64,000 bases of DNA from Bifidobacterium vespertilionis (GCF_008698145.1 NZ_RZNZ01000001.1:248001-312000); one strand, 5' to 3'; counted from the first letter of the stretch, positions 1 through 9,821 are shown. Numbers and translations are program-made. Notes: generated from the letters alone by a model not told the origin.

Positions 1-399
1 CGCCACGCCGCCGAACACCGCGGTCTTCAGATCGATCGTCACGGAGGCCAGCGCGTCGCGGCCCGGCTGGGTACGCGGGATCGGCCCCTGACCGCCGCCG
101 GAGAATCCGCCGCCGAAGAACTGGCCGAAGATGTCGCCCATGTCCCCCATGTTGAACGCGCCGCCGCCAAATCCAGCCGACGCCTGGGGGTCGTTGGGAT
201 CCACGCCCTGATCGTACATCTGGCGCTTGTTCTTGTCCGAGAGCACCTCGTAGGCGGCGTTGACCTCCTTGAACTTGTCCTCGAACTCGGGGCCGGCGAT
301 GTCCGGATGATACTTGCGGCTCATCCTGCGATAGGCCTTCTTGATCTCCTCGTCGCTGGCCGTGCGCTCGACGCCCAACACCTCGTAATAATCTGCCAC
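1..399 (-). CDS. dnaJ: Chaperone DnaJ, N-terminal part (runs off the window)
   Basis: Co-chaperone that stimulates the DnaK ATPase and delivers unfolded protein. The visible 133 residues hold a complete J domain beginning ADYYEVLGV, with the diagnostic HPD tripeptide (KYHPDI), followed by a Gly/Phe-rich linker ([18 protein letters not shown]). The central zinc-finger region lies beyond the window edge. I place the start at a GTG (397-399) because GGAAAG lies 4 nt upstream and the J domain begins at once. It lies 53 nt downstream of hrcA on the same strand, so it is probably co-transcribed with it and under CIRCE control. Confidence 0.93.
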   Translation of the reverse strand, partial: MADYYEVLGVERTASDEEIKKAYRRMSRKYHPDIAGPEFEDKFKEVNAAYEVLSDKNKRQMYDQGVDPNDPQASAGFGGGAFNMGDMGDIFGQFFGGGFSGGGQGPIPRTQPGRDALASVTIDLKTAVFGGVA

Positions 400-452
400 G
401 GTTTCTTTCCTTGTGTCTGTTGAATTCGCTGACATTGTGCCACGGGAGCAGG

Positions 453-1550
453 TCAGACCTGCTCGCCGCTCTCCTCACGGCTCATGAAGCCGGTGAGATA
501 ACGCGCCACGGCCCGCACGGCGGCCATCGTGGCGGCGTAGTCCATGTGCGTGGGGCCGATGGACCCCACAAAGGCCACGGGTTCGGCGGCCGCGGCGGAC
601 TCGTCCCCGTCCGTCGCCTTGGACGGCGAGCTGGACCGACCGTAGCCGCTGGTGACCACGGAGGCGTGCATGAGGCCCGGCGTATGGGTCTCCGATCCGA
701 TGGCCACGCTCACGCCGCCGGCCTTCGAGGACACCTCGCTCAGGGAACTCATGAGCTTCATGAGCACCACCTGCTCCTCCAGCGCGTCGAACAGCGGGGC
801 AAGATCCGCCACGTTCGCCACGGAGGACCGGGTGAGCGTGGAGGCGCCGGCCATGTACAGGTTGCTCGACTGCTCCTGGGAGGCCATGTCCCCGAACACC
901 TCCGCAAGGGACGCGCCAAGCGACTGCATGCCGGTGAAGGCCGGGGATGCGCTGATGCGCCCCACGCATTCGGCGGCCTGCAGCAGGGACATGCCCTGGC
1001 ACTGCTCATTGACGGCATCGGACAGTTTCGCCACACCGTCGGCGTCCGGGCAGTCCGCGAGGTTCAGCGTGCGCTGGGCCACCCGACCGGTGTCCGTGAT
1101 GACCACCACCAGCAGCACGCCGGGCGTGAGAGGGACGATCTCCAACCGGCGCAGCGCGGACCTGGCCAGGGACGGCGAGGCGACCACGGCCACCTGCCCG
1201 GTGATGCGCGACAGCAGACGGGCGGCGCGCTGCAGCGTGTCCTCGAGGCTGACGGACCCGGACAGGAAGGTGTCGATGCCTCGCCGCTGGGCGGCGGACA
1301 GCGGCACCACCGTGGCCAGCTTGTCCACGAAATACCGGTACCCCTTTTCGGTGGGGATGCGTCCGGCCGATGTGTGCGGCTGGACGAGGTAGCCCTCGTC
1401 CTCCAGGGCGGCCATGTCGTTGCGCACGGTCGCCGAACTGACGCCCAGCGCGTGGTCGCGGGTGATCGACGAGGAGCCGACCGGCTCCTGCGAGCGGATG
1501 TAGTCCTCGACCACGGCGCGCAGCACCAGCATGCGGCGGTTGTTCGTCAT
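453..1550 (-). CDS. hrcA: Heat-inducible transcription repressor HrcA
   Basis: Represses class I heat-shock genes by binding CIRCE operators, with GroEL modulating its activity. The 365-residue product starts [20 protein letters not shown], the usual HrcA winged-helix N terminus. It continues with [22 protein letters not shown] and [17 protein letters not shown], then the GAF-like dimerisation domain. In-frame codons extend 20 residues further upstream, but they lie close to the inferred transcription start and lack family similarity, so I use the ATG at 1550. The perfect CIRCE at 1615-1641 indicates autoregulation. dnaJ follows on the same strand. Confidence 0.95.
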   Translation of the reverse strand: MTNNRRMLVLRAVVEDYIRSQEPVGSSSITRDHALGVSSATVRNDMAALEDEGYLVQPHTSAGRIPTEKGYRYFVDKLATVVPLSAAQRRGIDTFLSGSVSLEDTLQRAARLLSRITGQVAVVASPSLARSALRRLEIVPLTPGVLLVVVITDTGRVAQRTLNLADCPDADGVAKLSDAVNEQCQGMSLLQAAECVGRISASPAFTGMQSLGASLAEVFGDMASQEQSSNLYMAGASTLTRSSVANVADLAPLFDALEEQVVLMKLMSSLSEVSSKAGGVSVAIGSETHTPGLMHASVVTSGYGRSSSPSKATDGDESAAAAEPVAFVGSIGPTHMDYAATMAAVRAVARYLTGFMSREESGEQV

Positions 1551-1614
1551 GCGCGCCTCCTTATGTGCGGTTGCGAATGAATTGTTGGTGAATTTCCAAC
1601 CTTCACCCATTGTA

Positions 1615-1641
1615 TTAGCACTCGGACATTTCGAGTGCTAA
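1615..1641. promoter_or_regulatory. CIRCE operator of hrcA-dnaJ
   Basis: TTAGCACTC, nine bases, GAGTGCTAA: an exact match to the CIRCE consensus. On the minus strand a -10-like TACAAT (1609-1614) directly abuts it, so the operator covers the core promoter of hrcA-dnaJ, about 65 bp upstream of the hrcA start. Confidence 0.95.
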
Positions 1642-1686
1642 ACCATTGCGGCGCGTTCGTTATGGGCTTACCGGGGCATGTCCGAT

Positions 1687-1700
1687 TGTGAACGCTAACG
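1687..1700 (+). promoter_or_regulatory. Candidate LacI-family (AraQ-like) operator upstream of tkt
   Basis: TGTGAACGCTAACG lies about 140 bp upstream of tkt. It matches 11 of 14 positions of the palindrome TGTTAGCGCTAACA, which I recall as the motif of the bifidobacterial central-carbon regulator AraQ. Only the similarity is seen; binding is inferred. Confidence 0.4.
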
Positions 1701-1839
1701 GAACAAAAGGTCACAAAACACTCCAAAAATGCGCGTGAAAGTCGTTGTCGGCGTTTAGCATGAAAGGGCAATGTGAAGGCAAACCGTGGCACGGCGCAAG
1801 TCGAGCCATGGGGCCCGAATTATTGGAAGGAAATTGAAT

Positions 1840-3945
1840 ATGACCGAATTCAAGGAGACCGAACTGGACGAGCGCGCCATCAAGCTGGCGAAGGTCCTTT
1901 CGGCCGACGCGGTTGAGAAGGCCGGTTCCGGCCACCCCGGTTCCCCCGTCTCCCTGGCGCCCATCGCCTACACGCTCTACCAGCACTTCATCAAGCACGA
2001 TCCGAACGATCCCAACTGGGAGGGTCGCGATCGCTTCATCCTTTCCGGCGGCCATGCCTCCCTTACCCAGTACGTCCAGCTCTACTTCTCCGGCTATGGC
2101 CTGACCCTGGACGACCTCAAACACTTCCGCGGCGGCGCCGACACCCGCACCCCGGGCCACCCGGAGTACGGCCTGACCCCGGGCATCGAGATGACCACCG
2201 GCCCGCTGGGCCAGGGCTTCGCCTCCGCCATCGGCTTCGCGTACGGCGAGCGTTTCCAGCGCGGTCTGCTCGACCCGGAGACCAAGAAGGAAGACTCCCC
2301 GTTCTACCACAAGATCTGGGCCATCTGCGGCGAAGGCGACATCGAGGAGGGCATCTCCGGCGAGGCCGCCGCCCTGGCCGCCAACCAGAAGCTCGGCAAC
2401 CTGACCGTGATCTTCGACGCCAACCGCATCCAGATCGAGGGCGACACCAACCTGGTGCTGGCCGAGGACGTGCTCAAGCGCTTCCAGGCCTACGGCTGGT
2501 ACACCGACGAGTTCAGCTTCATCCAGCCCGACGGCTCCTACAAGGAGGACGTCGAGGGCCTGGCCGACGTGATCGCCAAGGCCGAGGCCGCCGCCCCGGA
2601 CCAGCCGAAGCTCATCAAGGTCCACACGCTCATCGCGTGGCCGACCCCGGGCAAGACCAACGATCCGTCCTCCCACGGCTCCAAGCTGGGCGCCGAGGCC
2701 GTCGCCGGCCTCAAGAAGGTCCTCGGCTACGATCCGGAGAAGAGCTTCGAGATCGACGAGGAGGCCCTCGCCCACGCCCGCAAGGTCGCCGAGCGCGGCC
2801 TGGAGGCCCACAAGGAATGGGACGAGAAGTTCGACGCTTGGCGCAAGGCCAACCCGGACAAGGCCGCCCTGTACGACCGTCTGAAGGCCGGCGAGCTGCC
2901 GGAGGGCTTCGACAAGGCCATCGACGACCTTGAGGCCACCTTCGAGATCGGCAAGGGCGTCGCCACCCGTGGCGCCTCCGGCTCCGTCCTCAACGCCATC
3001 GCGGCCGTCATGCCGGAACTGTGGGGCGGCTCCGCCGACCTCGGCGGCTCCAACAAGACCGATCTCAAGGGCGCCGCGACCTTCGCCCCCGAAGGCAACG
3101 AGACCAAGCAGTGGCCGGTCGTCAGCCCGTTCGGCCGCCAGCTGCACTTCGGCGTGCGCGAGTTCACCATGGGCACCATCACCAACGGCATCCTGCTGGG
3201 CTCCCACACCCGTCCGTTCGGCGGCACGTTCTTCATGTTCTCCGACTACGAGCGCCCGGCCGTCCGTCTGGCCGCCCTCATGGAGATCCCGAACCTGTTC
3301 GTGTGGACGCACGACTCCGTCGCCGTCGGCGAGGATGGCCCGACCCACCAGCCGATCGAGCACCTGGCCGCCTTCCGTGCCATGCCGCAGCTCGAGGTCG
3401 TCCGCCCGGCCGACGCCTTCGAGACCGCCGAGGCCTATCGCTACTTCTTCGAGAAGAAGAACACCCTGCCGACCGCCATGGTCCTGACCCGTCAGGGCGT
3501 CCCGGTGCTCGCCGAGACCGCCGCCAAGGCCAAGGAGGGCGTCAAGCGCGGCGCCTACGTGCTCGTCGACACCGAGGGCACCCCGGACGTGCTGCTGCTC
3601 GCCACCGGTTCCGAGGTCCAGCTGGCCGTCTCCGCCGCCAAGACCCTGGCCGACGAGGGCATCAAGGCCCGCGTGGTCTCCGTCCCGTCCCTCGAGTGGT
3701 TCGAGGAGCAGGATGAGGACTACAAGGAGTCCGTGCTCCCGGCCGCCGTCAAGGCCCGCGTCTCCGTCGAGGCCGGTGTGGCCATGCCTTGGTACAAGTA
3801 CCTTGGCTCCTACGGCAAGCCCGTCTCCATCGAGCAGTTCGGCCTGCAGGGCTCCGGCTCCCAGAACCTCATCGACCTCGGCATCACCGCCGAGCATGTG
3901 GTGGACGCCGCCAAGGCCTCCATCGCCGAGGTTCAGGCCGCCTGA
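1840..3945 (+). CDS. tkt: Transketolase
   Basis: Thiamine-diphosphate enzyme moving two-carbon ketol units in the pentose phosphate pathway; with transaldolase and phosphoketolase it forms the core of the bifid shunt. 701 residues, normal for the family. Visible motifs are GSGHPGSPVSLAP near the N terminus, the cofactor/metal segment GEGDIEEGISGEA, the pyrimidine domain with HDSVAVGEDGPTHQPIEHL, and the C-terminal domain with LLLATGSEVQLA. The start is the ATG at 1840, 7 nt after GGAAGGAAA; an in-frame upstream extension has no family similarity. tal follows about 100 bp downstream on the same strand. Confidence 0.97.
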   Translation: MTEFKETELDERAIKLAKVLSADAVEKAGSGHPGSPVSLAPIAYTLYQHFIKHDPNDPNWEGRDRFILSGGHASLTQYVQLYFSGYGLTLDDLKHFRGGADTRTPGHPEYGLTPGIEMTTGPLGQGFASAIGFAYGERFQRGLLDPETKKEDSPFYHKIWAICGEGDIEEGISGEAAALAANQKLGNLTVIFDANRIQIEGDTNLVLAEDVLKRFQAYGWYTDEFSFIQPDGSYKEDVEGLADVIAKAEAAAPDQPKLIKVHTLIAWPTPGKTNDPSSHGSKLGAEAVAGLKKVLGYDPEKSFEIDEEALAHARKVAERGLEAHKEWDEKFDAWRKANPDKAALYDRLKAGELPEGFDKAIDDLEATFEIGKGVATRGASGSVLNAIAAVMPELWGGSADLGGSNKTDLKGAATFAPEGNETKQWPVVSPFGRQLHFGVREFTMGTITNGILLGSHTRPFGGTFFMFSDYERPAVRLAALMEIPNLFVWTHDSVAVGEDGPTHQPIEHLAAFRAMPQLEVVRPADAFETAEAYRYFFEKKNTLPTAMVLTRQGVPVLAETAAKAKEGVKRGAYVLVDTEGTPDVLLLATGSEVQLAVSAAKTLADEGIKARVVSVPSLEWFEEQDEDYKESVLPAAVKARVSVEAGVAMPWYKYLGSYGKPVSIEQFGLQGSGSQNLIDLGITAEHVVDAAKASIAEVQAA

Positions 3946-3962
3946 TCCGAACCGTCGCCACC

Positions 3963-4008
3963 GGGAGGGGATCCCGGGTCCATCCGGGCGCAACGAGGGT
4001 CCCCTCCC
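3963..4008 (+). terminator. Intercistronic hairpin between tkt and tal
   Basis: GGGAGGGGATCC pairs with GGGTCCCCTCCC (one weak pair) around a 22-nt loop. No proper T-run follows, so it may stabilise the 3' end of tkt mRNA or partially attenuate read-through into tal rather than terminate fully. Confidence 0.5.
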
Positions 4009-4048
4009 CCATAACAGGATTTTCATCCAATAACAAGGAGATAAACAA

Positions 4049-5152
4049 ATGACCGAAGCAACTCAGCGCACTTCCGACAACGGTGTGTCCATCTGGCTGG
4101 ACGACCTGTCCCGCTCCCGCATCGAGTCCGGCTCCCTGCAGGACCTCATCGCCAACAAGAACGTCGTCGGCGTGACCACCAACCCGTCCATCTTCCAGAA
4201 GGCCCTGTCCCAGGTCGGCCCGTACGACGCCCAGCTCAAGGAGCTCGGCAAGGTCGACGTCGAGACCGCCGTGCGCGAGCTGACCACCACTGATGTGCGC
4301 AACGCCACCGACATCTTCCGCGAGATCGCCGAGAAGACCGACTTCGTCGACGGCCGCGTCTCCATCGAGGTGGATCCGCGCCTCGCCCACGAGACCGAGG
4401 CCACCGAGAAGCAGGCCGAGGAGCTGTGGGCCAAGGTTGATCGTCCGAACGCGATGATCAAGATCCCGGCGACCCTCGAGGGCCTGCCGGCCATCACCGC
4501 CACCCTGGCCAAGGGCATCTCCGTGAACGTCACCCTGATCTTCTCGCTCGAGCGCTACGAGCAGGTCATCGACGCCTACATCGAGGGCATCGCCCAGGCC
4601 GCCGCCAACGGCCACGACCTCAAGCACATCGGCTCCGTCGCCTCCTTCTTCGTCTCCCGCGTGGACACCGCGGTCGACAAGCTGCTCGAGGCCAACGGCT
4701 CCGACGAGGCCAAGGCCCTCGAGGGCAAGGCCGCCGTGGCCAACGCCCGTCTGGCCTACGAGCTGTTCGAGAAGAAGTTCGCCGAGGATCCGCGCTGGGC
4801 CGAGCTGGCCGCCAAGGGCGCCAAGGTCCAGCGTCCGCTGTGGGCTTCCACCGGCACCAAGAACCCGGCCTACTCCGACTGCAAGTACGTTGACGAGCTC
4901 GTTGCCAAGCACATCGTCAACACCATGCCGGAGAAGACCCTGAACGCCCTGGCCGATCACGGCAACGGCGCTCCGTCCATCGAGGGCACCTACGAGGAGT
5001 CCCACGCCATCATCAACAAGCTGGCCGAGCTGGGCATCAACCTCAAGGATGTCACCGACAAGCTCGAGGCCGACGGCGTGGCCGCCTTCATCAAGTCCTG
5101 GGATTCCGTGCTCGCGGACGTCCAGGCCGGCATCGATCGCGTCAACGCCTGA
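4049..5152 (+). CDS. tal: Transaldolase
   Basis: Transfers dihydroxyacetone units between sedoheptulose-7-P/erythrose-4-P and fructose-6-P/glyceraldehyde-3-P. 367 residues, the size of the actinobacterial monofunctional type. Recognisable segments are SIWLDDLSRSRIESGSL, VVGVTTNPSIFQKAL, PNAMIKIPATLEGLPAI, SVNVTLIFSLERY and LWASTGTKNPAYSD, the last expected to hold the Schiff-base lysine. AAGGAG lies 7 nt upstream of the ATG. It forms a pair with tkt, and a strong terminator follows. Confidence 0.97.
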   Translation: MTEATQRTSDNGVSIWLDDLSRSRIESGSLQDLIANKNVVGVTTNPSIFQKALSQVGPYDAQLKELGKVDVETAVRELTTTDVRNATDIFREIAEKTDFVDGRVSIEVDPRLAHETEATEKQAEELWAKVDRPNAMIKIPATLEGLPAITATLAKGISVNVTLIFSLERYEQVIDAYIEGIAQAAANGHDLKHIGSVASFFVSRVDTAVDKLLEANGSDEAKALEGKAAVANARLAYELFEKKFAEDPRWAELAAKGAKVQRPLWASTGTKNPAYSDCKYVDELVAKHIVNTMPEKTLNALADHGNGAPSIEGTYEESHAIINKLAELGINLKDVTDKLEADGVAAFIKSWDSVLADVQAGIDRVNA

Positions 5153-5191
5153 GATCGCCTGAGGGACGCTCTGCGTCCCTGACTGAGTGAT

Positions 5192-5225
5192 GGGGTCCGA
5201 TCCCTCATGGATCGGGCCCTTTTCC
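5192..5225 (+). terminator. Rho-independent terminator of tal
   Basis: GGGTCCGATCC pairs with GGATCGGGCCC across a 5-nt loop and is followed by TTTTCC. A smaller hairpin (AGGGACGC/GCGTCCCT, 5162-5179) precedes it. Confidence 0.8.
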
Positions 5226-5263
5226 TATTTGTTGAGAGAAGACATGTAAGAGGAGAGACGCCC

Positions 5264-6718
5264 ATGACCACAGCCGCCGCATCATCCACCAAACCCGCCG
5301 CAACGACCACCGGCCTGTCCGCCCGCCTGTCCGCCCGTCAACGGATGCTGATGACCTTCACGTTCTTCTCCATGTTCTTCGGTGCGGGCAATCTGATCTT
5401 CCCTCCGTTCGTGGGCGCACAGGCCGGATCCGCCTCGGTTCCGGCGACGCTTGGCTTCATCGTTTCGGCCGTGGGCCTGCCGATCCTCGGCGTACTGGCC
5501 GTCTCCTTCGCCGGAGGCTTCGATCGTCTGGCGAGCCGCGTCTCCCCCGGCTTCGCCACCGTGCTGGCCGTGGCCATCATCCTCACCATCGGCCCCTGCT
5601 TCGCCATTCCGCGTACGGCGACCACCTCGTTCGAGATGATGATCGTGCCGTTCCTAGGTGGTGCCGACGCAACGGGCGCAACGGGGGCGGGCGGTGCGAG
5701 CGGCAAATGGATCGCCCAGCTCATCTATTCGGCCGTGTTCTTCGCATTGGCCTTCCTGTTCGCGCAGAAGCCTGAGAAACTCTCGCATGTGCTGGGCCGC
5801 TTCATGGGTCCGCTGCTGATCGCGCTGATCGCCATACTCTTCGCGGCCTGCCTGATTCACGGCGTGGACGCTTCCGTCGCACCAATGGGCGACTACGCGC
5901 AAGGCCAGTTGGCTCGCGGATTCCTGGATGGCTACCAGACCATGGATCTGTTGGCCGCACTGTATTTCGGCATCGTGATCAGCGCAAACATCCGCGCGTT
6001 GGGCGTGGACAGCGAGGGCACCGTCCGCCGCGAAACCGCGTTCGCCGGGCTCGGAACCGGCGTGCTGTTGGTGCTGATCTACGGTGCACTGAGCTATGTG
6101 GGCGTGGTCTCCGGGGCCATCGCCGCGATCGATCCGTCCACCGACACCGGCGCCACCGTGCTGACCAATCTCACATCCTCGGTGTTCGGCCATGCCGGCA
6201 CCGCGTTCCTGGGCGTCGTGTTCGTCATCGCCTGCCTCAACGTGTGCACCGGCCTCATCTGCACCTGCGCCTCGTATTTCCACGATCGGTTCCGCACGGT
6301 GGCCGGGCACGGCGTGAGCTACCGCGCATGGCAGGTCATCTTCACGCTGTTCAGCTTCGTGGTGTCCAACGCCGGACTCGCCGCGATCATCAAGGTGTCC
6401 GTGCCGGTGCTGTCCGCCCTCTACCCCATCGCCATCGTGCTCGTGCTGCTGGCGCTCACCCACCGCTGGTTCGCCGCGCGATTCGCCCGCGTGTATTTCT
6501 GGACCGTGCTGCTGGTGGGCATTGTGGCGCTGCTGGGCTGCGTGGTCTCACTGGCTGCGGTATTCGGCTTTGGCGAAGCCGGCGCGTTCGGCTGGCTTGC
6601 CTCCGCACTGGATCTGCTGCCACTGCAATCGTATTCGCTCGGATGGGTGGTGCCGGCGTTTTTGGGTGCGGGCGTCGGCGTGATTGATTCGGTGGCGCAT
6701 GGGCGCGGCGGCGAGTGA
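5264..6718 (+). CDS. brnQ: Branched-chain amino acid:cation symporter (LIVCS family)
   Basis: Inner-membrane carrier importing Leu, Ile and Val with Na+ or H+. The 484-residue protein has about 12 hydrophobic segments. It opens with the family hallmark FFSMFFGAGNLIFPPFVG and carries GPCFAIPRTATTSFE and ALYFGIVISANIRALG. I start at the ATG at 5264, preceded by AAGAGGAGAG 6 nt upstream; codons further upstream lie inside the tal terminator. It converges on the HAAS pseudogene, with a paired-hairpin repeat between them. Confidence 0.93.
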   Translation: MTTAAASSTKPAATTTGLSARLSARQRMLMTFTFFSMFFGAGNLIFPPFVGAQAGSASVPATLGFIVSAVGLPILGVLAVSFAGGFDRLASRVSPGFATVLAVAIILTIGPCFAIPRTATTSFEMMIVPFLGGADATGATGAGGASGKWIAQLIYSAVFFALAFLFAQKPEKLSHVLGRFMGPLLIALIAILFAACLIHGVDASVAPMGDYAQGQLARGFLDGYQTMDLLAALYFGIVISANIRALGVDSEGTVRRETAFAGLGTGVLLVLIYGALSYVGVVSGAIAAIDPSTDTGATVLTNLTSSVFGHAGTAFLGVVFVIACLNVCTGLICTCASYFHDRFRTVAGHGVSYRAWQVIFTLFSFVVSNAGLAAIIKVSVPVLSALYPIAIVLVLLALTHRWFAARFARVYFWTVLLVGIVALLGCVVSLAAVFGFGEAGAFGWLASALDLLPLQSYSLGWVVPAFLGAGVGVIDSVAHGRGGE

Positions 6719-6732
6719 GACCGACCTCAACT

Positions 6733-6889
6733 CCGGTTCACGATTTTTGGGAACGCGCATTTTGTGAACTGGAAGTTGTTCGTTCGCACATGAGTATTGG
6801 CGGAATGACGCGGATTCGTCTTCAACCGCATGTGAGATAATGTGCGTTTCTGGTTCACGATCTTCGAGGTCCGAAAAATCGTGAACCAG
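6733..6889. repeat. Paired-hairpin intergenic element, copy A
   Basis: A 157-bp element bounded by two hairpins. The left has arms CCGGTTCAC (6733-6741) and GTGAACTGG (6764-6772). The right is a perfect 12-bp pair, CTGGTTCACGAT (6850-6861) and ATCGTGAACCAG (6878-6889). The 78-bp core aligns over its length with a second copy at 15199-15354. The last codons of the converging HAAS gene (stop at 6855) lie inside the right hairpin. Confidence 0.8.
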
Positions 6890-8148
6890 AAAATCTGCGT
6901 AACCAATATGCGCGTGCGGCGCTGACGAGGTTGGCGACAGTGCACAGCCATACAATGGCGAACAACATGAGCGGAATCACGGGGACGTCCGCGTCGGACC
7001 AGCCGCCGGAGATCAGACCCCAACATGCCGCGACCACGATAGCCGTCATCGGGATGACTGTGACGATGGCCGTGATCAGTTCGCGGCGCGCACCAATCGA
7101 CGTGATGCGGAACCGGTGCGCGTATTCCGCGGGCGTGCCGAATTCGGCGGCCAGATCGGCACCGGTCTGCCGGGCATGCGCCAGTGCGTCATCAAGGATC
7201 CGAGCCACCTGACGATCGGTGATGTCCCCGCGCTCGCGCAGCAGGCTTCCCGTCTCGCGCAGCCATGTGGCATCGTCCACGAGCGGGCTGTGCGCCACCA
7301 GTTCCCTCTCATAATCCGCCTTCGAGATGCGGTCGGGCCATAGCATCGCGATGCCCCGACCGGCCAGCGCGCAGACGGCGGCCGCCGGCAGCATCCATGC
7401 GATGGGCACGAGCCAAGCGCCGGCAAGCCGTTCGGTGAGCATTGCAGCCGCTATGGCTCCGCCAATCGTCATGACCCCGCCGATCAGCACAGCCAGCACA
7501 TAGGACACGTTGCGAACAATGCGTTTGACCACCGTGTTCGTAATGCTGACGATCAGCATGCACAGCAGGGGCCAAGGCACACTGCGCAGCGGCAGCATGC
7601 CATCGGCCGTCCACACATGCTGGAACCCGGACGTTGATGACGCCACGGGAGCCGATGGGATGAGCGCCTTCGTCCAACTCATTGTGGACTGCGATGCCGA
7701 GACGAGGGCATTGACCAGCAGCAACGCCCACAGCGCCACATATGCGCAGGCGGCGGCGTTGAACGCATCGATCACCACGCTGCGCCACGACTGCGGACGC
7801 CTGTCGTCGAAGGCATCGATCCCGTCCTCCCGCCAGTCATTCGCGTGGCGCGCGGCCCACTGCCTTGGCGTGCCGAACAGCTGATTGGCCGGAGCGTTCC
7901 GATCGACGGAATCATGATCGGCGGCATGGTCTTCGTCATCGCGATGCCACATCATGTCGCGGAATTCCAGCAGTTTGATCGGCCAGTGCGTCATGCGCCC
8001 TGTCCGGCGCGACATGCTGCTCCTCACGCAGCTCGTACGAGGCGTTCACCGCCCATTCGCGATCGGCTTCAACGCCACGCACCTGCCCATAGGCGTCGAA
8101 GAGCTGGCGATCGCTCATCAACTCCACCATGGTGATCTGCTCGGCCAT
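6855..8148 (-). pseudogene. Frameshifted HAAS-domain membrane protein
   Basis: Paralogue of the upstream gene at 8153-9367. Read from the ATG at 8148 the protein starts MAEQITMVELMSDRQLFDAY and stays in frame to ALADQ at about 7975. One extra A in an AAA run (plus-strand TTT at 7974-7976) then breaks the frame. Skipping it restores ALADQ-LLEFRDMM, which aligns directly with ALAVQLETFRNIV of the paralogue, and the new frame stays open for 373 codons to 6855. Joined length would be about 430 residues, with several membrane segments and a second HAAS-like domain (LLRERGDITDRQVARILDDA). AAAGGAG lies 9 nt before the start. It could be real decay, a sequencing indel or frameshifting. Confidence 0.8.
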
Positions 8149-8152
8149 GCGT

Positions 8153-9367
8153 TCATTCTCCTTTCGCTTCGGATTTCCGCCGGTGCCAGGCATGAAGGGC
8201 GAGCCCGAAGGCGATCAGGAACATCGCCAGCTGCGCAACGGACCACCATGACGCCGTCTCCCCTGCGACCGCATGCCATACGATGCCGATGACGGCGAAA
8301 ATCACAGCGAACGCCCAATATACGGTCTCGCGGCCGGCACTCACGGGCGTGGGCGTGAACCGGTGTGCATATTCGCGGGGCGAACCGAATTCCTCCACCA
8401 AACTTGCATTGCTCTGGGAGGCATGGGCGCGCGCCTCGTCGCGGATGCGTGCGACATCCCGATCGGTCATATCGTTGCGTTCGCGCAATAGACCGGTGAG
8501 TTCGGCGAGCCATTCATCGTCGCCAAGCAGCAGATCATCGGCCACGGTTTCGGCGCCACGGCCAGCGGGCACCTTCCACAGCCGGGAAACGGCATAGGCG
8601 ATCAGGCCATATGCGATGGCAGCGACGGGCATCCAACCCATGCCCATGCGCGGTCCGGCATCGGCGGCCATGGCCAGAGCGCTGCCCGCCGCAACGGAAA
8701 CGATGAATACCGCGCCTGCGGCGATGACCGCCAACGCGAACGACTTTGCGGACAGCACACAACGGTAGACCGCATTGATCAGCGTCACGCCCAGCGCTAT
8801 CACCAGAGGCAGCGCAGGGCCGGACCAGGCGACCCATCCCATGGACAACGTCCCGCCGTCCCGGCCCATCGTCATCGGACTGGGCAGCAGCGCACGCCAT
8901 ACCATGTGCGCAGCGCCCCAGTCCTGAACGCGGAACAGCATGAAGAACCAGAACAGTGCGGTGGCCAGCGCGCCAAAGCCAAAGGCATACACCAGCACAT
9001 CGCGCAGGGACAAGGGTGCGGTGTCGTCGTAGTCGAAGGCGTCGATGCCTTCTTCACGCCAGAGGTCGGCCCGTTGCGCGGCCCATTGCTCAGGTGCTCC
9101 GAGCAGAACGGCGAGCGTCCCGATCGTCCCATTCGCATCGCCGCTTCCATCGCCGTCCTTCACGATGTTCCGGAACGTCTCCAACTGCACCGCCAGCGCC
9201 TCATGCACCCTCGCCGCCGACGCATGCTGGTCGAAAAGCAGCGCATAGGCCGCGTCCATGGCCCAGCGTCGATCGTCCTTCCGTCCGCGCACCCGTCTAT
9301 AGGCGTCGAACAGCTGTTCGTTATCCATGGCCGATGCGGCATTGCCATTGCGCGTGTTATCCGTCAC
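8153..9367 (-). CDS. HAAS-domain multi-pass membrane protein, PadR-associated
   Basis: 404 residues. An N-terminal cytosolic helical domain (QLFDAYRRVRG, VHEALAVQLETFRNIV, then GAPEQWAAQRADLWREEGIDAF) is followed by about four membrane segments. A second helical domain of the HAAS type (WLAELTGLLRERNDMTDRD, ASLVEEFGSPREYAHRF) and two more membrane segments follow. HAAS/DUF1700-type proteins are commonly encoded beside PadR regulators and are thought to sense or regulate at the membrane; the substrate is unknown. The start is a GTG preceded by GGGAAGGG. It lies 27 bp after padR and 4 bp before the frameshifted paralogue, so the three look like one operon. Confidence 0.75.
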   Translation of the reverse strand: MTDNTRNGNAASAMDNEQLFDAYRRVRGRKDDRRWAMDAAYALLFDQHASAARVHEALAVQLETFRNIVKDGDGSGDANGTIGTLAVLLGAPEQWAAQRADLWREEGIDAFDYDDTAPLSLRDVLVYAFGFGALATALFWFFMLFRVQDWGAAHMVWRALLPSPMTMGRDGGTLSMGWVAWSGPALPLVIALGVTLINAVYRCVLSAKSFALAVIAAGAVFIVSVAAGSALAMAADAGPRMGMGWMPVAAIAYGLIAYAVSRLWKVPAGRGAETVADDLLLGDDEWLAELTGLLRERNDMTDRDVARIRDEARAHASQSNASLVEEFGSPREYAHRFTPTPVSAGRETVYWAFAVIFAVIGIVWHAVAGETASWWSVAQLAMFLIAFGLALHAWHRRKSEAKGE

Positions 9368-9394
9368 GAGTTTCCCTTCCCGCCGATGCCGGAA

Positions 9395-9814
9395 TCAGTC
9401 CGCGGCCGTGGAAGCCGATGAAGTGGACGCGGCCTGGATGACGGCGTTGGATGGTTGATTCGCGCCGTTGCCCGTCATGCCGGCGGATGCCAGTGAGTCC
9501 GCCAGTTCACGCCACTGCCCGCGTTCGCACTTAAGCCGTTTCCGGCCATCCGCCGTGAGCCTGTACACCCGCCGGCCCGGACCGCCATCGCTTTGCTCCC
9601 ATTCGTCAACGACCGATCCGGCCATTTTGAGTTCCTCGAGAATCGGATACAGCGACCCTCCCTTCGGCCGTCCGAATCCGATGCCCTCAAGCGCGAGGGC
9701 GATCGCATACCCGTGCAGCGGCCCGGCCTCCAGACAAGCCAGAATCGCCGTGCGCATGGCCGCGCGCACCCACAGCGCCGGCCACTTCGGCTCATGCAAT
9801 GCTGAATCACTCAT
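9395..9814 (-). CDS. PadR-family transcriptional regulator
   Basis: 139-residue winged-helix regulator. The N-terminal PadR domain is plain: RTAILACLEAGPLHGYAIALALE, GRPKGGSLYPILEELKMAGSVV, GRRVYRLTADGRKRL. A Ser/Ala-rich tail of about 30 residues follows. There is no Shine-Dalgarno at the ATG. Instead a promoter puts the likely transcription start at or within a base of the A of ATG, so the mRNA is probably leaderless. A perfect palindrome within that promoter suggests autorepression. It heads the operon with the two HAAS membrane proteins. Confidence 0.9.
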   Translation of the reverse strand: MSDSALHEPKWPALWVRAAMRTAILACLEAGPLHGYAIALALEGIGFGRPKGGSLYPILEELKMAGSVVDEWEQSDGGPGRRVYRLTADGRKRLKCERGQWRELADSLASAGMTGNGANQPSNAVIQAASTSSASTAAD

Positions 9815-9821
9815 GTATTTA

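Noticed and set aside
6727-7026. Small minus-strand protein across repeat copy A, with a similar frame in copy B
   Set aside because: The similarity follows from the shared repeat; there is no ribosome-binding site and the frame overlaps the HAAS gene.
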